Assembly (NCBI GenBank): GCA_030267565.1 | Contig: BRXU01000015.1 | Coordinates: 2,417,001-2,481,000 of the forward strand | Direction of reading: 5' to 3' | Source of the DNA: Pleodorina starrii | Taxonomy: Eukaryota > Chlorophyta > Chlorophyceae > Chlamydomonadales > Volvocaceae | Length of the DNA: 64,000 bases | Part shown: one piece after another, positions 1 to 11,800 of the stretch | Layout: each line of letters begins with the position of its first letter | Position numbering within the stretch: position 1 is the first letter of the stretch | Program-made: the position numbers and the translations under genes | The notes under the pieces: generated by a model | What the model was told of the DNA's origin: nothing | Databases searched by the model: none | Seen by the model: the letters and a program-made list of their open reading frames with translations, nothing else

Positions 1-1474
1 GACGCTCGCAAATTGATGATGCCGGAGGAGTACGGCAACCGACACAAACAGAACAAGCAGCAGCACCACCCGAAGGAGCGGTCGAGCCACAGCAGGGTAC
101 GGCAGGTGGATCTCACTTGTACGGCGGATGCGCACTGCAACGAAACCCTTGTATGTGCACTTTGATCTGTGGCGCCCCATAGCAAATGTGGTATGCTGCG
201 GCGGGGTGGGGTGGGGTGGGGTGGGGTGGGGTGGGGTGGGGTGGGGTGCTGATTGTGGCGGAACGTTGCGTGGCTGTGTGCGTGGCTGTGTGCGTGGCTG
301 CGCGGGCGGGCGAGACAGATCTACCTCAACAGAAGGGAGGGAGGGAGGGAGGGAGGGACGGCGGCGCGTGGGCTGCTCAGGGACACACGTAATGTCCGAC
401 CCGTGGGTCGGCAAGTCCTGGAACTCAGCACACCTGGACCCCGGTGGCTGCCTGGGGAAGGGGCGCCACACGGGCTTCCATTCAGGAGCATTCATCTTGG
501 GTGACCCTGCATGCCTCTGCTTTCCTCTGCGGGTTGTTACTTTGACACTTCCCTCTCCAGCCGTCCCTCCATCCAGCCGCTAACACCTCCCCACCCCCCA
601 CACACTCATACACACACACGACACCCCTCCTTCCACTCCCCGCCAGGGCAACGCCGGAGCCTCCAGCTCGGGCTCTCGGACCCACGGGTCAGCCGCCGCA
701 CCCTCTCCGGCACCGGCACCGGCAGCGGGCGGCGGCGGGTCCAGCCGAGGCAGCAGCGGAGGCGGTGGTGGTGGTGGAGGTGGAGGTGGTGGAGGTGGCT
801 ATTCGGGGGGCGGTCCGACCCAGGGGTCGGCGGCAGACGACCCAGCCCGCCTCGCCAAGGTAAGACCCTACCCCGACCCGCCCCCCCGCCCTGCGTGTTC
901 GTCTCTCAATGTCGTGCCGTGTTCTGTTCTGTTCTGATGCCCACCCGCCTGTCTATCAGAGGGGGGCCTTCCTCACATGACTTGCCGCTACTGTACGACG
1001 TGCCTCTGCCGTTGGGTTTTTATTCTCCCAGCTTGCCCCCCGACCGACACTTTGGGCCCCTTCCGCGGCTGCTCTGACTGCTTCCCGGCTCGGCCCCGCT
1101 GTTGCCACATCGGTCCACATCGTGCCCTGAGGGGTTACCCACGTACATGCCGGGGCCGGGGGGGGGGGGCGGGCCCGGGGGGGGGGAGAGCATCATGTCC
1201 GCCTGCCGGCTTGCTCGCCTGGTGGGACTGGTTAAGACTGAACCCTGAACACCCCCGGGGGGGGAGGGGGGTTGTACCCCCGGATACTTCCCCCCTTGGC
1301 CCCTCCGCTGCGGTACCTCCTTTACCCCTCCCCCCTTCCCTGCCCTCCCCGGCCCCCCCCTCAGGAGTACCAGCTGTTCAAGACGTTTACGGAGGTGGCT
1401 CGTCTGGTGGAGAGCAAGGGGCTGCAACCCATGGTGCAGGTGGGGGGGGGCGGGGGCGGGTGTGTGTGTGTTTG

Positions 1475-1542
<68 letters not shown>

Positions 1543-4500
1543 GAGAGGGGTTGCTCGCTGCTCGCGGCTTGCGGTCTGTTGGTGCTGGTCGGGTTCCAAC
1601 GGCTCGGGGGGGGGAGGGGGGGGGGTCGCTCAGCGGATGCGGATGCGGATGTGCCGCTGCCTGGTCTGGTCTGGGCCGGTCTGGACTGGACTGGAATGGA
1701 CTGGCGCGACACACCCTGCGTCACACCTCAAACCTGCCGCCGTTCCGCCGCCTCTTCGCCGCCGTCACTGCTGCTGGTGTTGTTGTTCTGAAGGTTCCAA
1801 CCGCGCGCATTGGTGCCTTGCTGCTGGCTCCGCCTCCCCCCGCCCTCTCCCCCCTCCCCTCCCCTCTCCCCCTCCCTCCCTCCAGATTCGGTTTCGGAGC
1901 ACCACCTACCAGGAGCCGTGTGATGCGATGGGGCTGAGGGCGATGCTGGAGGAGGATGTGCAGGTCAGCAGGGGGGGGGGGAGGGGGGGTTGGGCGGGGG
2001 AGGGGGGAAGAAAATGATACCGCAGCGGAGACGAGGACGGCGTTAGCGAACGGACCCTGAACCCAGTAATACTTACCGAACATACCTGTAACCTTACCGA
2101 GCTGAAAAGACGCTGCGACCGCGTCGCCGCCAGACCAACCCAGACGGACAATTACGCGCGACAGCACAAGAACGGCACGAACGCCCGGACAAAACAACCC
2201 GACAAATTGTGGACTCACCTGCGTTCAATGGAGGAAGCGAAGCGGGAAGATACGAAGGAAAAAAAGGCGTGAGTAATGGCAATGGGCAACGGCATTGGCA
2301 GCGAAGGAAGGAGCGAGCAGGCAGGCAAGCAAGGCAAGACACACAGAAACCCACGAACGAGCTGGGGCGGCGACGCGGTGCAAAAGAGGGCAAGAAGGGG
2401 CAGCTGGGCATAGAAGAAAGGGATACGGAAGGGCAAAATGTACGACGGGCAGGAGGCGGAAGGCAGAGGAGATGGGGCAGAGGAAAAGAGAAAGGCAAGG
2501 CGAATGGCAGTGGGAAAGACAAGGGCAGAAGACAGACGAGTGCGGGAAGGACGTAAGGGCCGGGGAGGGCGAAGGGGTACGAGGGCAAGGGTAGGGACGA
2601 GGATAAGGGAAGAACGACGGCAGGACAGGTGGACAGGGCAGAGGCAGCGGGGCGCGGGGAGACGATGCGCAGGAGGGGCCGGGTGGCGGACCGTGAAGAG
2701 TCGGCTCCCCACCACACCGGCCGAGCGCGCAGGCCACCATGCATGAGGGGCCTGGGTCAAGGGTAATGCGGCCCAGGGGTTGGGTGGGCTGGGGGCGGGC
2801 TGGGGGCGGGCTGGGGTGGGGGTTGGGGGTGGGTTGGGGTGGGGTGAGGGTGAGAGGGGGGGGAAATTAGGGGAGGTAGAGAGGCGCACGAGCAGACAAT
2901 GGGGGCGGGCAGGGGGGGGAGAGGAGGAGGAGTGAGGATGCCGGGCTCCGCACAGGCTGCCGGGCCCCCGGAGGGGTCGGCTGCCAAGCCTCATGACTCG
3001 GGGGGGAGGAGGAAAGAGGGGAGGAGGGGAGGGGCGGAAAGGGAAGAAGACCCATGTCCGAAATTCAAAGTGGTGGTGGCGTGTATCAATGGGAGTGGGA
3101 ATGGAAGGACGGGGCCCCACGCATGCTGTGCGCGTGTATGTGTGTGTGTTATGTTGCGAAGGAAAGGGTGTTTGGGCTTAGGGCTGCGAGTGGGGTTCCT
3201 TAAAAGCGGTGGATGGATGTCCTGACCTGACCCATGGGTCGGTCCCTACTAAAGTACCGGTACCCCCAGCACCCCTCTCCACACTCTCTCCACACACCTC
3301 CCCCCCTTGCCCCGATGTTCTGTACGGCGGCAGATGCTGCTGGAGTACTCGTACGACACCACGACGCGGCTGTCGCACGGGCTGTGGCGGCAAGTCCACC
3401 CCGCGGACGCCATCGAGTTCCCGTACGCCATTTTCAAGGTACGACAGCGAACGAGCCAGCCAGCCAGCCAACCAGCCAGCGATCTGCGTGTTATGTTATC
3501 TGCGCTCTGCTGCATTGTGCGTGTGCTGCGTGCTGCGAGGGCCTCCATTGACATACCCCGACTTTGGTTTCGGTCACATGCCTGCTACCCCTACCTCTAC
3601 CCCTACCTCATAGCTCATATCTCATATCTCATAGCTCATATCTCATAGCCCTACCAGGCCGACAGCGCTAGCCGCCTCTCCTAATCAGGCTCCCTAACCA
3701 GCACGTCGCGTCGTGTGTCGTGTCGTGTCGTGTCACGTGATGTGTTTTGTCGTACCCCTCCTCCCTCAGGTCCAGCGGCCCGAGGTGGGCGGGGAGGTGC
3801 CCCCCTGGTTGGATCAGCTAATGAGCGGGAGCGGGCTGCTGAGGCCGGTGAGAAGGGGGAGGGGGGAGGGGGGGGAGGGGGGGCTGACGGAAGTGGAGGT
3901 TTTGGGGTTTTGGGGTTTTAGGGTTTTGGATTACGGGGGGGGTGAGGGGAGAGCGTATGCACTCGAAGCCTGTGAGCCACCGCAACCGGCGCTGTCCAAA
4001 CCAGCCTCACGAACCTTCCCCCCAAGCGCCTGTAGCGCCCATTGCACCTTCCCGCCTTTCCCTTCGCAACCACCGCCCCAAAAGCCCCCAAAGCCCCAAA
4101 AATGAACCCCAAAACCCGCCAAACCCTCCAAACCCGCCAAACCCCCCCAAACCCTCAGATGAACGACTTCAGCAAGTTCGTACACGCCTGCGCGGGGTTG
4201 CTGCCGGATATGGTACGGGCCGTACCGCAGTGGATCGACGACGAGGCCGTACAGAAGAGCCTGTACGCCAACGTCATGGCCAACGAGGAACTGCAGGTAC
4301 CGTACATGGGTGTGCCGTACATACATGCCGTACAACACGGTGTTACAGCCACCACCATGATCATCATCGCCCTCAGCACAGTACGAACGGACCCCTGCAG
4401 TTCCTTCGTTGAAGTTCCTCGACGCTCCTCCCACCTCCCGGCGCTCCAAACACGCGTCCCCCGCCCCAATCGTACGTGTTTCGCCCTGACTCTCACCCCC

Positions 4501-6981
4501 CCTGTCCCTCCCCCCTCCCTCTCCCCCTCCCCCTTCTTCCCCCCCTCCCCCTGCCCCTTCTTCCCCCCCTCCCCCCCCTCTCTCCCCTGCCAGGCTCTGC
4601 TGCTGGCGGGCCACAATGTGGTCGCGGAGCTCGAGGACGGCACCCTCCAACAAACAGCAGCAGCAGCCTCCGCCTCCTCCGCCTCCTCTTCCTCCTCCAA
4701 ACCCACCCGGTCCGCCTCCATGCCGGCTTCTCTGCCCCGCAAGGGCGCTCCACCACCCGCCTCGCACCCCGCTACCTCCGCCGCCTCCGCCTCGCACCCC
4801 GCCTCGCAGCCGCCGCCCACCTCATCCTCGTCCTCCCCCTCCCCCCGCACCCAGCCTCACTCCAAAGCCCAGCTCAGGACCCCAGCTCAGCGCAGTCAGT
4901 CCGTACCGCTGCGGCGGGACGAGCATAACGGCCATAACGGTCATAACGGGGGAGTCGAGCAGGCGGGGGCGGGGGCGGGGGCGGGGGCGGGAGGCGATGG
5001 GGGTGAGGAGGAGGTGGTGGTGGAGGCGGCGGAGAGCTCGCCCCTGATTCCGCTGCTGCACTCGCTGCAGCGCAATGTGTCGACGCGGCTGGGCGGGGCG
5101 GCGGCGGCGGTGCAGGCGGGCTGGCAGGCCAAGTTGCTGCAGCGGCAGGCGCTGCAGGTGAGGGGGTGGAAGTGGGTGGGTGGGTGGGCGGGGCCGGGCA
5201 GGATTGTTGTTTTGAGAGTGCCATGCGAGAAGGGGAAGGGAGGAGGAGGAGGAGAAAATAGGGCAAGAGGGGAAGAGGGGGAGGGGGTAGAGGGAGCACG
5301 AGGGGAAGCGGAGGAGGGGGACAGGGAGGAGGTTCGACACACGGCAAGAGGTGCGTGAGTGGGGGGGCGGGGGCAGAAGGGACGGGGGTGGAGGGGCGGG
5401 GGGCGCCAGTTCCCCCGTCCGGCCTACCCAGCCTGAGCATGGTCCACATTGCGCATTCCCGGGTTCGAAACCCCCAAGTGCCAATCACCTTTGCTGGCCC
5501 CTTTCTCCCCCTCGCTTCCCCTCCCCTTCCCTTCCCCCCTCTCCTCCCCCCCCCCAGGGTCGTGCCTACCAGCCCCAGCTCATCTTTCTGGACCCCTCAC
5601 AGTTCCTCCGTAACGAGCGAATCTTTCTGTTGTGGATGCGGACAGCAATCGCAGTGGGCGGCATCGCCACAGGTGAGGGGGGGGGCGGGGGGGGCCTGAG
5701 GGGGGGGCGTGGGTGCGTGGGGGGGTGTGCGTGGGTGGGATGTGAGCGGGCGGGTGTGCGTGGGTGGGGTGCAAGGCGGGAAGGGGAGGGGCGCATGCAC
5801 CGTCACGGGGACTCAAGATAGTGCCGTACTGTGCGTATTTCCTGTGGTTTCGGAGCGCCGGGGGCCCTCCCCGGCGCGCGCCTGTGGGCACACACGAACG
5901 GCCGCGCAAGAGTCCAGGTCCGACTTCCAGCTGCGGCGCCTGCCTGCCAGGGGTATTCCTTCCTGCCTGCTGCCCACGTCAACACACACACACACACACA
6001 CACACATACATACACACATCTCCGATGTCTGTCCGCCTGCCCGTATACCCGCCGGTGTGTCTACCCGGTGTGTCTACCCGGTATGTGTGTGTTGTGTGAT
6101 GTGGTGGTGTGCACAGGCATGTTGGGTTTCGCCGCCAGTGCCACCACGGACCCGTACGAGCGGCCCACCATCCACATCTCCGAGACCACGTCCTTCGTGC
6201 TACTGGGTATGGCCATCGCCATGTGCGGCTACGGACTGGCGGCCTTTGTGTGGAGGTCCACCCGCTTTTACGAACTACACCCGGGCAGGTGGGTGGGGTG
6301 CGGATGGGTGGGGTGGGGTGGGGTGGGGTGGGGTGGGGTGGGGTGGGGTGGGGTGGGGTGGGGTGGGGTGGGGTGGGGTGGGGTGCGATGGGGGCAATGC
6401 GGGGCAATGCGGGGCAAGGGGGGCAGCGGGGGAAATGGGCAATGTCAGTTTGTTGCCTGTATGGACCATCACACTCGAACTCGCCCCGCCCCGGCCCCCA
6501 CAACACAAATAAATACACACATATACCCCCCACTACCACCACAGCAGCTTGCTCAACAACGTCCGCAGTGACTCATTGTTATATAAGGAGCATATTACCC
6601 CCCCCCCCCACACACACACACACAACCCCCCCACCCACACACACACACCGCAGGTTCGACGACACCACGGGTGCTCTGGCCATGACAGTGGTGGTGACTC
6701 TGGCGCTCTTCGGACTTCTCATTTGCAACATGGCAGATCTGATGGAGGTTCTGGGGGGGGATGGGGGGGAGGAAGGGGGCGGGTTGGGGAGGGGGGGTGG
6801 GGGCGGGGGGATGGGGCGGATGGGGAGGGGGAGTGGGGTGGGGGGCGGCCTGGCGGCGGCGGAGGCGCGGGCGGGGCTGTGGCCGGGGCAGGGGTGGGGG
6901 TGGGGGAGAGGGATGGGGCAGGGTGAGGAGGGGGGAGCGGTGCTGGGGCGCGGCGGCGGGGCGGCCTGGATGAGAGGGTGA
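1..6981 (+). CDS. VTC-family polyphosphate polymerase-like protein (VTC domain + DUF202), 5' partial
   Basis: Exons: <1-105, 647-859, 1365-1439, 1886-1963, 3334-3438, 3770-3847, 4159-4296, 4594-5157, 5558-5672, 6117-6288, 6654-6981. All have GT-AG borders and compatible phases. The middle exons form a VTC domain: an RSTTYQEP strand, then FPYAIFK, a PPWLDQLM helix and the FSKFVHACAGL helix. Exons 9-11 give three membrane helices (RIFLLWMRTAIAVGGIATG; TTSFVLLGMAIAMCGYG; ALAMTVVVTLALFGLLIC), the DUF202 module. In yeast, VTC proteins make polyphosphate from ATP and move it into the vacuole or acidocalcisome. An N-terminal SPX domain would lie upstream of the window. Exon 2 is a Ser/Gly-rich insert. 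The 188-codon exon 8 is a low-complexity linker. The tail after the last helix is Gly-rich. The family's catalytic Glu seems replaced, so a non-catalytic VTC2/3-like subunit is possible. Confidence 0.88.
203..247 (+). repeat. GGGGT pentamer array (about 9 units)
   Basis: Perfect tandem GGGGT units lie in the first visible VTC intron. A longer array of the same unit lies in a later intron of the same gene. The G-rich strand could fold into G-quadruplexes. Confidence 0.9.
398..409. repeat. GACCC-GT-GGGTC inverted repeat, one of 16 exact copies
   Basis: This is a representative copy of a dispersed 12-bp motif with 5-bp inverted arms around two central bases. Exact copies start at 398, 679, 817, 3229, 8173, 9457, 9655, 15298, 16103, 18660, 21296, 21402, 21420, 37138, 38049 and 50079. 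Near copies start at about 21888 and 36474. The copies at 679 and 817 (VTC), 21296, 21402 and 21420 (HsdR-like), 16103 (TFIIS-like) and 38049 (DJ-1) are inside coding exons. Confidence 0.95.
1460..1540 (+). repeat. (TG)n microsatellite
   Basis: TG dinucleotides with a few TTTG interruptions at the 5' end of a VTC intron. Open frames across it on both strands are artefacts of the repeat. Confidence 0.95.
2011..2064 (-). repeat. Dispersed intronic repeat, copy A
   Basis: Read on the minus strand, this VTC-intron segment matches 23870-23928 (plus strand) over about 45 bp with roughly one mismatch. It contains CTCCGCTGCGGTATCATTTT. Shorter, diverged copies are at 15988-16017 and 13113-13150. Confidence 0.8.
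3606..3652 (+). repeat. Short tandem repeat of CTCATA-type units
   Basis: Alternating CATAGCT and CATATCT units lie in a VTC intron, about 55 bp before a cluster of CGTGT repeats at 3705-3740. Confidence 0.8.
6297..6385 (+). repeat. GGGGT pentamer array (about 16-17 units)
   Basis: A near-perfect tandem array starts 9 bp inside the intron that follows the exon ending at 6288. It is the same unit as at 203-247. Confidence 0.92.
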
Positions 6982-7754
6982 GAAGCGGAGAGGCGGAGGG
7001 CGGGGGAGGGGGCGGGTTGAGCGGGGGGTGGGGTTGAAGAGTGAATTTGCAATTTGGGGCGGGGGGGGCGGGGCGTCCGGATGGATGGGGAGTGGGGTCG
7101 GAGGTGGTGGTGGTGGTGGTGGTGGTGGCGGGGGATGCTGAGACAGCGGCCGCAGCGGGCGCAGCGGCGGGCCCACCTCGCCTGGTGTACCGTAACTCCC
7201 CCCGGGGGGTGGGGTGACAGGTGAGGTGCCGCAATTGCCGAGCAGCGCAGGGCGCCGCCGCTTTGGCGGGCCAGGGCCACGGGCCTAGAGCTAGGGCTAG
7301 GGAGGGAGTACGCCCGGCCAGCTGGCTGACTGGTCAGCACGGGGGTTGTTTCCGCACTGCTCGGCACACGGCGTACGGCACACGGCGTACGGCACACGGC
7401 GGGCGAGACCCCGGTGTCTGCAGGAGGACACGTAGGGGGGATGACCCCCTCCCCGTTGCAGGAGGGAGGGAGGGGCGAGTGGCTGTGGGTGTGGGTGTGG
7501 GTGTGGGCCCCCACCGAGACCCGGGTCGCGCCGGCTGCTGCTGCTGGGGGGCCCGCGGGGTACACCCCGGTCAGGTCGGGACGCGGGGGCTGCGAAATGA
7601 CACACATGCACAGCGCACCGGCCTGACTGACTGACTGACTGACCGCACCCGACTACGGACTAATGCACTGACTATGGTAGTACGATTGTACGGCTTCCAA
7701 GAGGTTACTGGCGGGCGCCGTGTACTGGATATTGATATGGACCGTTGCGGGGGT

Positions 7755-7840
7755 GGGCCGAGCAGGGTGGGGCCGAGCAGGGTGGGGCCGAGCAGGGTTG
7801 GGCCGAGCAGGGTTGGGCCGAGCAGGGTTGGGCCGAGCAG
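7755..7840 (+). repeat. 15-bp minisatellite (GGGCCGAGCAGGGTT-like), about 6 copies
   Basis: Consecutive units differ mainly by G or T near the end. It lies in the probable 3' UTR of the VTC gene. Confidence 0.92.
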
Positions 7841-8472
7841 CCATGCGGATGGAGGGGGGGGGATGGTACTCCCTCCTCCTCCTTACGGGATGCACGTCCC
7901 CGGGCAGGGCAGGGCAGGGCAGGGGAGGGCGCCGAAAAACCTGCGCGTGTGTGTGTGGGGGGACCTCTCCTTCCGCCGTTGGACACGTTCGTTCGTTTGT
8001 TAATTCGTTTGTTTGTTCGTTCGCTGTATGTATATCTTTATTCGTGCTGCGGCGGCGGCTGCGGCGGCGGCTGCTGCTGCGCGGGTACCAATACGTGGGG
8101 CCTGTTTCTGTCCCCGAGGGACTGCCGCCCTGCCGCGGTGGTGTTCGCTGGGGGGGTCCTGTTTTAAGTTGTGACCCACGGGTCGCACGCAGCTCTTTTG
8201 GGGTTTTTTGGGGGGGGTTGGGGAGGACGCCGCAGTAGTCATCATAACTGCGACTCGCCTCTTGGTCTTTCCTTTTGTTGCCGTGCTTTGCGGGTGGATG
8301 GATGGTTGGTTGCAAAGTGGGCGACGCCGCGCAAATTCGTTGGCCCGGCACCAAATTCGTTGGCCCGCTGACGACGACTCGGGCGCACAGGATCGTTGAC
8401 AGGAGCGCGTGCACGAGCGCGCGCGCGGGTGTGGGCGTTTTCGCGGCTCTGGGCCGCCTGGGATTTATGTGC

Positions 8473-8477
8473 TGTAA
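8473..8477 (+). terminator. Candidate polyadenylation signal TGTAA (VTC gene)
   Basis: TGTAA is the usual poly(A) signal of volvocine algae. This is the first copy noticed downstream of the VTC stop, about 1.5 kb away, and it lies before the next gene. Confidence 0.45.
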
Positions 8478-8876
8478 ATTATCAAGTGGCATGGGTACCG
8501 TACATGGGGGGGGCCAGGACGATGACGGCAAGGTTGCGTCATATCGCGCCGTACTTTGCCCGCTTTTCGAAACCACCTCCTCCGCCTCCCAACTGAAGCC
8601 GTCATCGCTGTCGGGCACTCGAACGCACGAAGGAGGGGGCCCAACACACATCGCACTTCTCAGCTGAAACTACCTCTTTACATCAACACGCGCTCAGTCG
8701 CTCACTTGGCAAGATTCAGCCCGAAAGAACCCCCCCGGCAGGTCAGGTGTTCCAAGAAGTAAAGAAACAAGGGAAGAAAGCAGTCCGTTGGTCCTCGCGT
8801 CAAAGCTCACAGGCTCCTCAGAAAGGCGCATCAGCGCCCAAGCAAAGCACAGCAACGAGAGGGCGCTCTGTCGGTC

Positions 8877-11800
8877 ATGTCGGAGATGTTTCCAGCGCAG
8901 GAGGAGGCCCAGGAGACGTGGGTGCGCGTCTGTGTACCGGTATTGGCGCTGAGAGCTCGGCACGATTTTCCGCTGAGCTCAGCCGCTGACCTCCGGGGGG
9001 GGAGGGGCCGCTTCCCTGCGGGGCCATGTAACCCCCGAGTACCCGGGGTAGTGTCGGGGCATTGATTCCGTCTGGCCTTTAGCGCATAGCACACAATACG
9101 GTAATCCCTGACCGTCCTTCCTCGCACCGCCCGCCTTTTTGCTACGTGCTGCCCTCTCTCCCTCTCGTCGCCCTCCGTCTCGCTGCCCCTCCGTCCCGCC
9201 GCCCTGCCCTCCCTCCCTCCCTCCCTCCCTCCCTCCCTCCCTCTCGCAGCGGCGCCCAGCACTCCATGGACCCCTCCCCCGAGGTCATCCGCGCCGATTA
9301 CAAGGGAGCGGCCAAGCTCAAGGGCAAGGTCGCCATCATCACAGGTGGGTGGCTGGATGGCTGGGCGGGCGGGCGGGCGGTTAGCTGGGCGGGCCGCGGC
9401 GCGGTCCCCTGCCCTGGGCTTACGCGGCAGCGGCGGGGCGCCAGGGCGATGGTTGTGACCCGTGGGTCGGTACGCAACCTAGGACCCAGCCAACCTAATT
9501 AAGATGTTTAGTTTAGATCACGAGGGAATCCCGCGTGGGTCAACTCGATATGGAAGTGCTGAAGGCGCTTCAGTGCTGTGCACGTCCTTTTCTTACATTG
9601 CGCACAAACGCGGGCCTTTCGTCACATTTCGTCATTGGGTGATGCGGTCGGAGCGACCCGCGGGTCCACCAATGAGGAGCGGCTGCACGCGCGGGACTCG
9701 CGCCATCCCGCGCGCGTAGCGACAACATGCGATGTGAATGTGAATGTGAATGTGATGCGCGCAAACGATCGCTGAACTGCCGCGCGCGCGTGAAGAACAT
9801 ATCCCGAGACGCAGGACTGAGTTCGGCCTATGCAGCCATCCCAGTTTCCTTACAAACCGCTTACAAAACCCCTCACCATTGCGTTTTCCTTTCTTTCGAG
9901 GGTCCCCTAAGCGGCAACGGTGTCCGCAGACGGCAAACTCGTGAACGACGAAGAAATTGGGGGGGTCGCGCGAGCTCCCCCGTCTCCTGTCTTTCAGCGC
10001 AGACAGACGCGCACAGACGCGAGCGCTGGGCTTGTGTGTTGGTTTTGATTTGATTTGATTTATTATGTTATGTTTTGTTTTGATTTGTTATGTTTTATGT
10101 TTCCGACTGCAGGCGCCGACAGCGGCATCGGTCGGTCTGTGGCGGTGCACTTCGCTCGGGAGGGCGCCGCGGGCCTTATGGTGTGCTTCCACACGCACCG
10201 GGAGGACGCCGAGGAGACCAAGCGCCTGGTGGAGAAGGAGGGATGCAGGTGGGGGGGGTGGGAAGGTGGGGGGAAGGTGTTTACGTCGGCCGCCAGTGGT
10301 ATCGGCGTTGCGCCGGATCGAGGCGGATCTTGAGGGCGAACAACCTCCGCTACGTGGACCAGGTTGAAAGTCGAGGCGACGACGGGCAATTAGCGGCTCA
10401 CATCCCCATTAGGGCTGCACGCACGCGCAAATGCACGCAGGCACACAGGCACGCAGGCACGCAGGCATGCACGCACGTCGCTGCCTCAGAAGTACGGCAA
10501 TCTGCATACCCACCCACCCACCACCAACCAGGTCCAGAGAGCAACCGCACATTAATGTCACCAACCCCCTCACAATCCCAATTCCGATTCCGATTCCGAT
10601 TCCGATTCCGATTCCGATTCCGATTCCGATTCCGATTCCGATTCCGATTCCGATTCCGATTCCGATTCCGATTCCGATTCCGATTCCGATTCCGATTCCG
10701 ATTCCGATTCCGATTCCGATTCCGATTCCGATTCCGATTCCGATTCCGATTCCGATTCCGATTCCGATTCCGATTCCGATTCCGATTCCGATTCCGATTC
10801 CGATTCTGATTCCGAATCCGATTCCGATTCCGATTCCGATTCCGATTCTGATTCCGATTCCAATTCCGCGCTGCCCTGGCGGTGGCGCCCGCTTTCCCCC
10901 CAGGTGCACCCTCATTTCGGGCGATGTGGGCGACAGCTCCTTCTGCAACCGCATTGTGGAGGAGACCATGAAGGCGAGTAGGGGCCCACGACCCGCCGGA
11001 CAGCGCCAGGGAGGGGAGCGGGGAGGGGAGCGGGGGGCGGGGGGGGGGGAGGGAGATACTAAGCCCGTGTGCTGCGGTGCTGCGGTGCCTTCCCATGCGC
11101 ACGCTCGAGAAGCGCCGTCTCTTTGGCCTCTCTGTGCAGCACGCAACCCCGGTCCCCCTGCGCTGCGTGCTGCGTGCTGCGCGTGCTGCGCGATCGTGTG
11201 TTGTCGTACCGTCCTGCTTGATGTGTACGGCGGCATGCAGGAGTACGGCCGTATTGACGTACTGGTCAACAACGCGGCGGAGCAGCACCCGACTGACGAC
11301 ATAACCGCCATGGACCCGGCGCTCATCCAGAGGACCTTCCGTACAAACGTAAGTACGGCACTGCACACGGCGTTGCGTACGTCTGTACGACCTCGTACAC
11401 GCCGGGCCCGGCTGTTGGACGGCCGAGCGGGGACTGGCTGCGCTTCCGGAAAGGGAGAGAGAGACCGATGTCTTGGTGAAAGACACGGACCAAGAGGACA
11501 TGGGCGGCGGCAAAGGCCGACGGGGCTTAATCGCTTAAACCGTTGGGAGGGCCCTTCCGGGCCGGCTCAAACCCAACCATAGCCCCCCTCCCCCTCCCTC
11601 TCGGGGGCATCTCCATGGCCTCCCGAGTAGTAGCGGCCTTGAGGGCATACAGGGGCGGTCGGGGGTCTTGAAGGTCGACACACCCTCTCTCTTAACAGGG
11701 GTCTGTAGCCAGGGGGTCCTGTCAGGCGGTCTGCTGGCTAGGTCGGGACATGAACGCCTTGTGAGCCGTCTTGACGCCGCAGTTCATGTCTCACCCCTTC

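Larger units (their letters stand above)
6982..8876. other. VTC 3' UTR and VTC-SDR intergenic region
   Basis: No coding exon was recognised between the VTC stop and the next start. It contains a GGT run (7103-7130), a 15-bp minisatellite (7755-7840), a doubled CAAATTCGTTGGCCCG (8331-8373), one GACCC-AC-GGGTC site, and a TGTAA signal at 8473. The last ~400 bp must hold the promoter of the dehydrogenase gene, but no TATA box stands out. Confidence 0.6.

Noticed and set aside
5440..5500. Possible tRNA around GGGTTCGAAACCC in a VTC intron
   Set aside because: Only three base pairs support the T arm, and no A box, anticodon arm or acceptor stem can be drawn.
7741..7850. CRISPR-like array
   Set aside because: Units are contiguous 15-bp minisatellite copies without spacers, in a eukaryotic gene context.
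10398..11582. Open frames of 239-383 codons across the ATTCCG array on both strands
   Set aside because: They exist only because the hexamer lacks stops. The dehydrogenase exons on both sides use a different, conserved frame and splice around the array.
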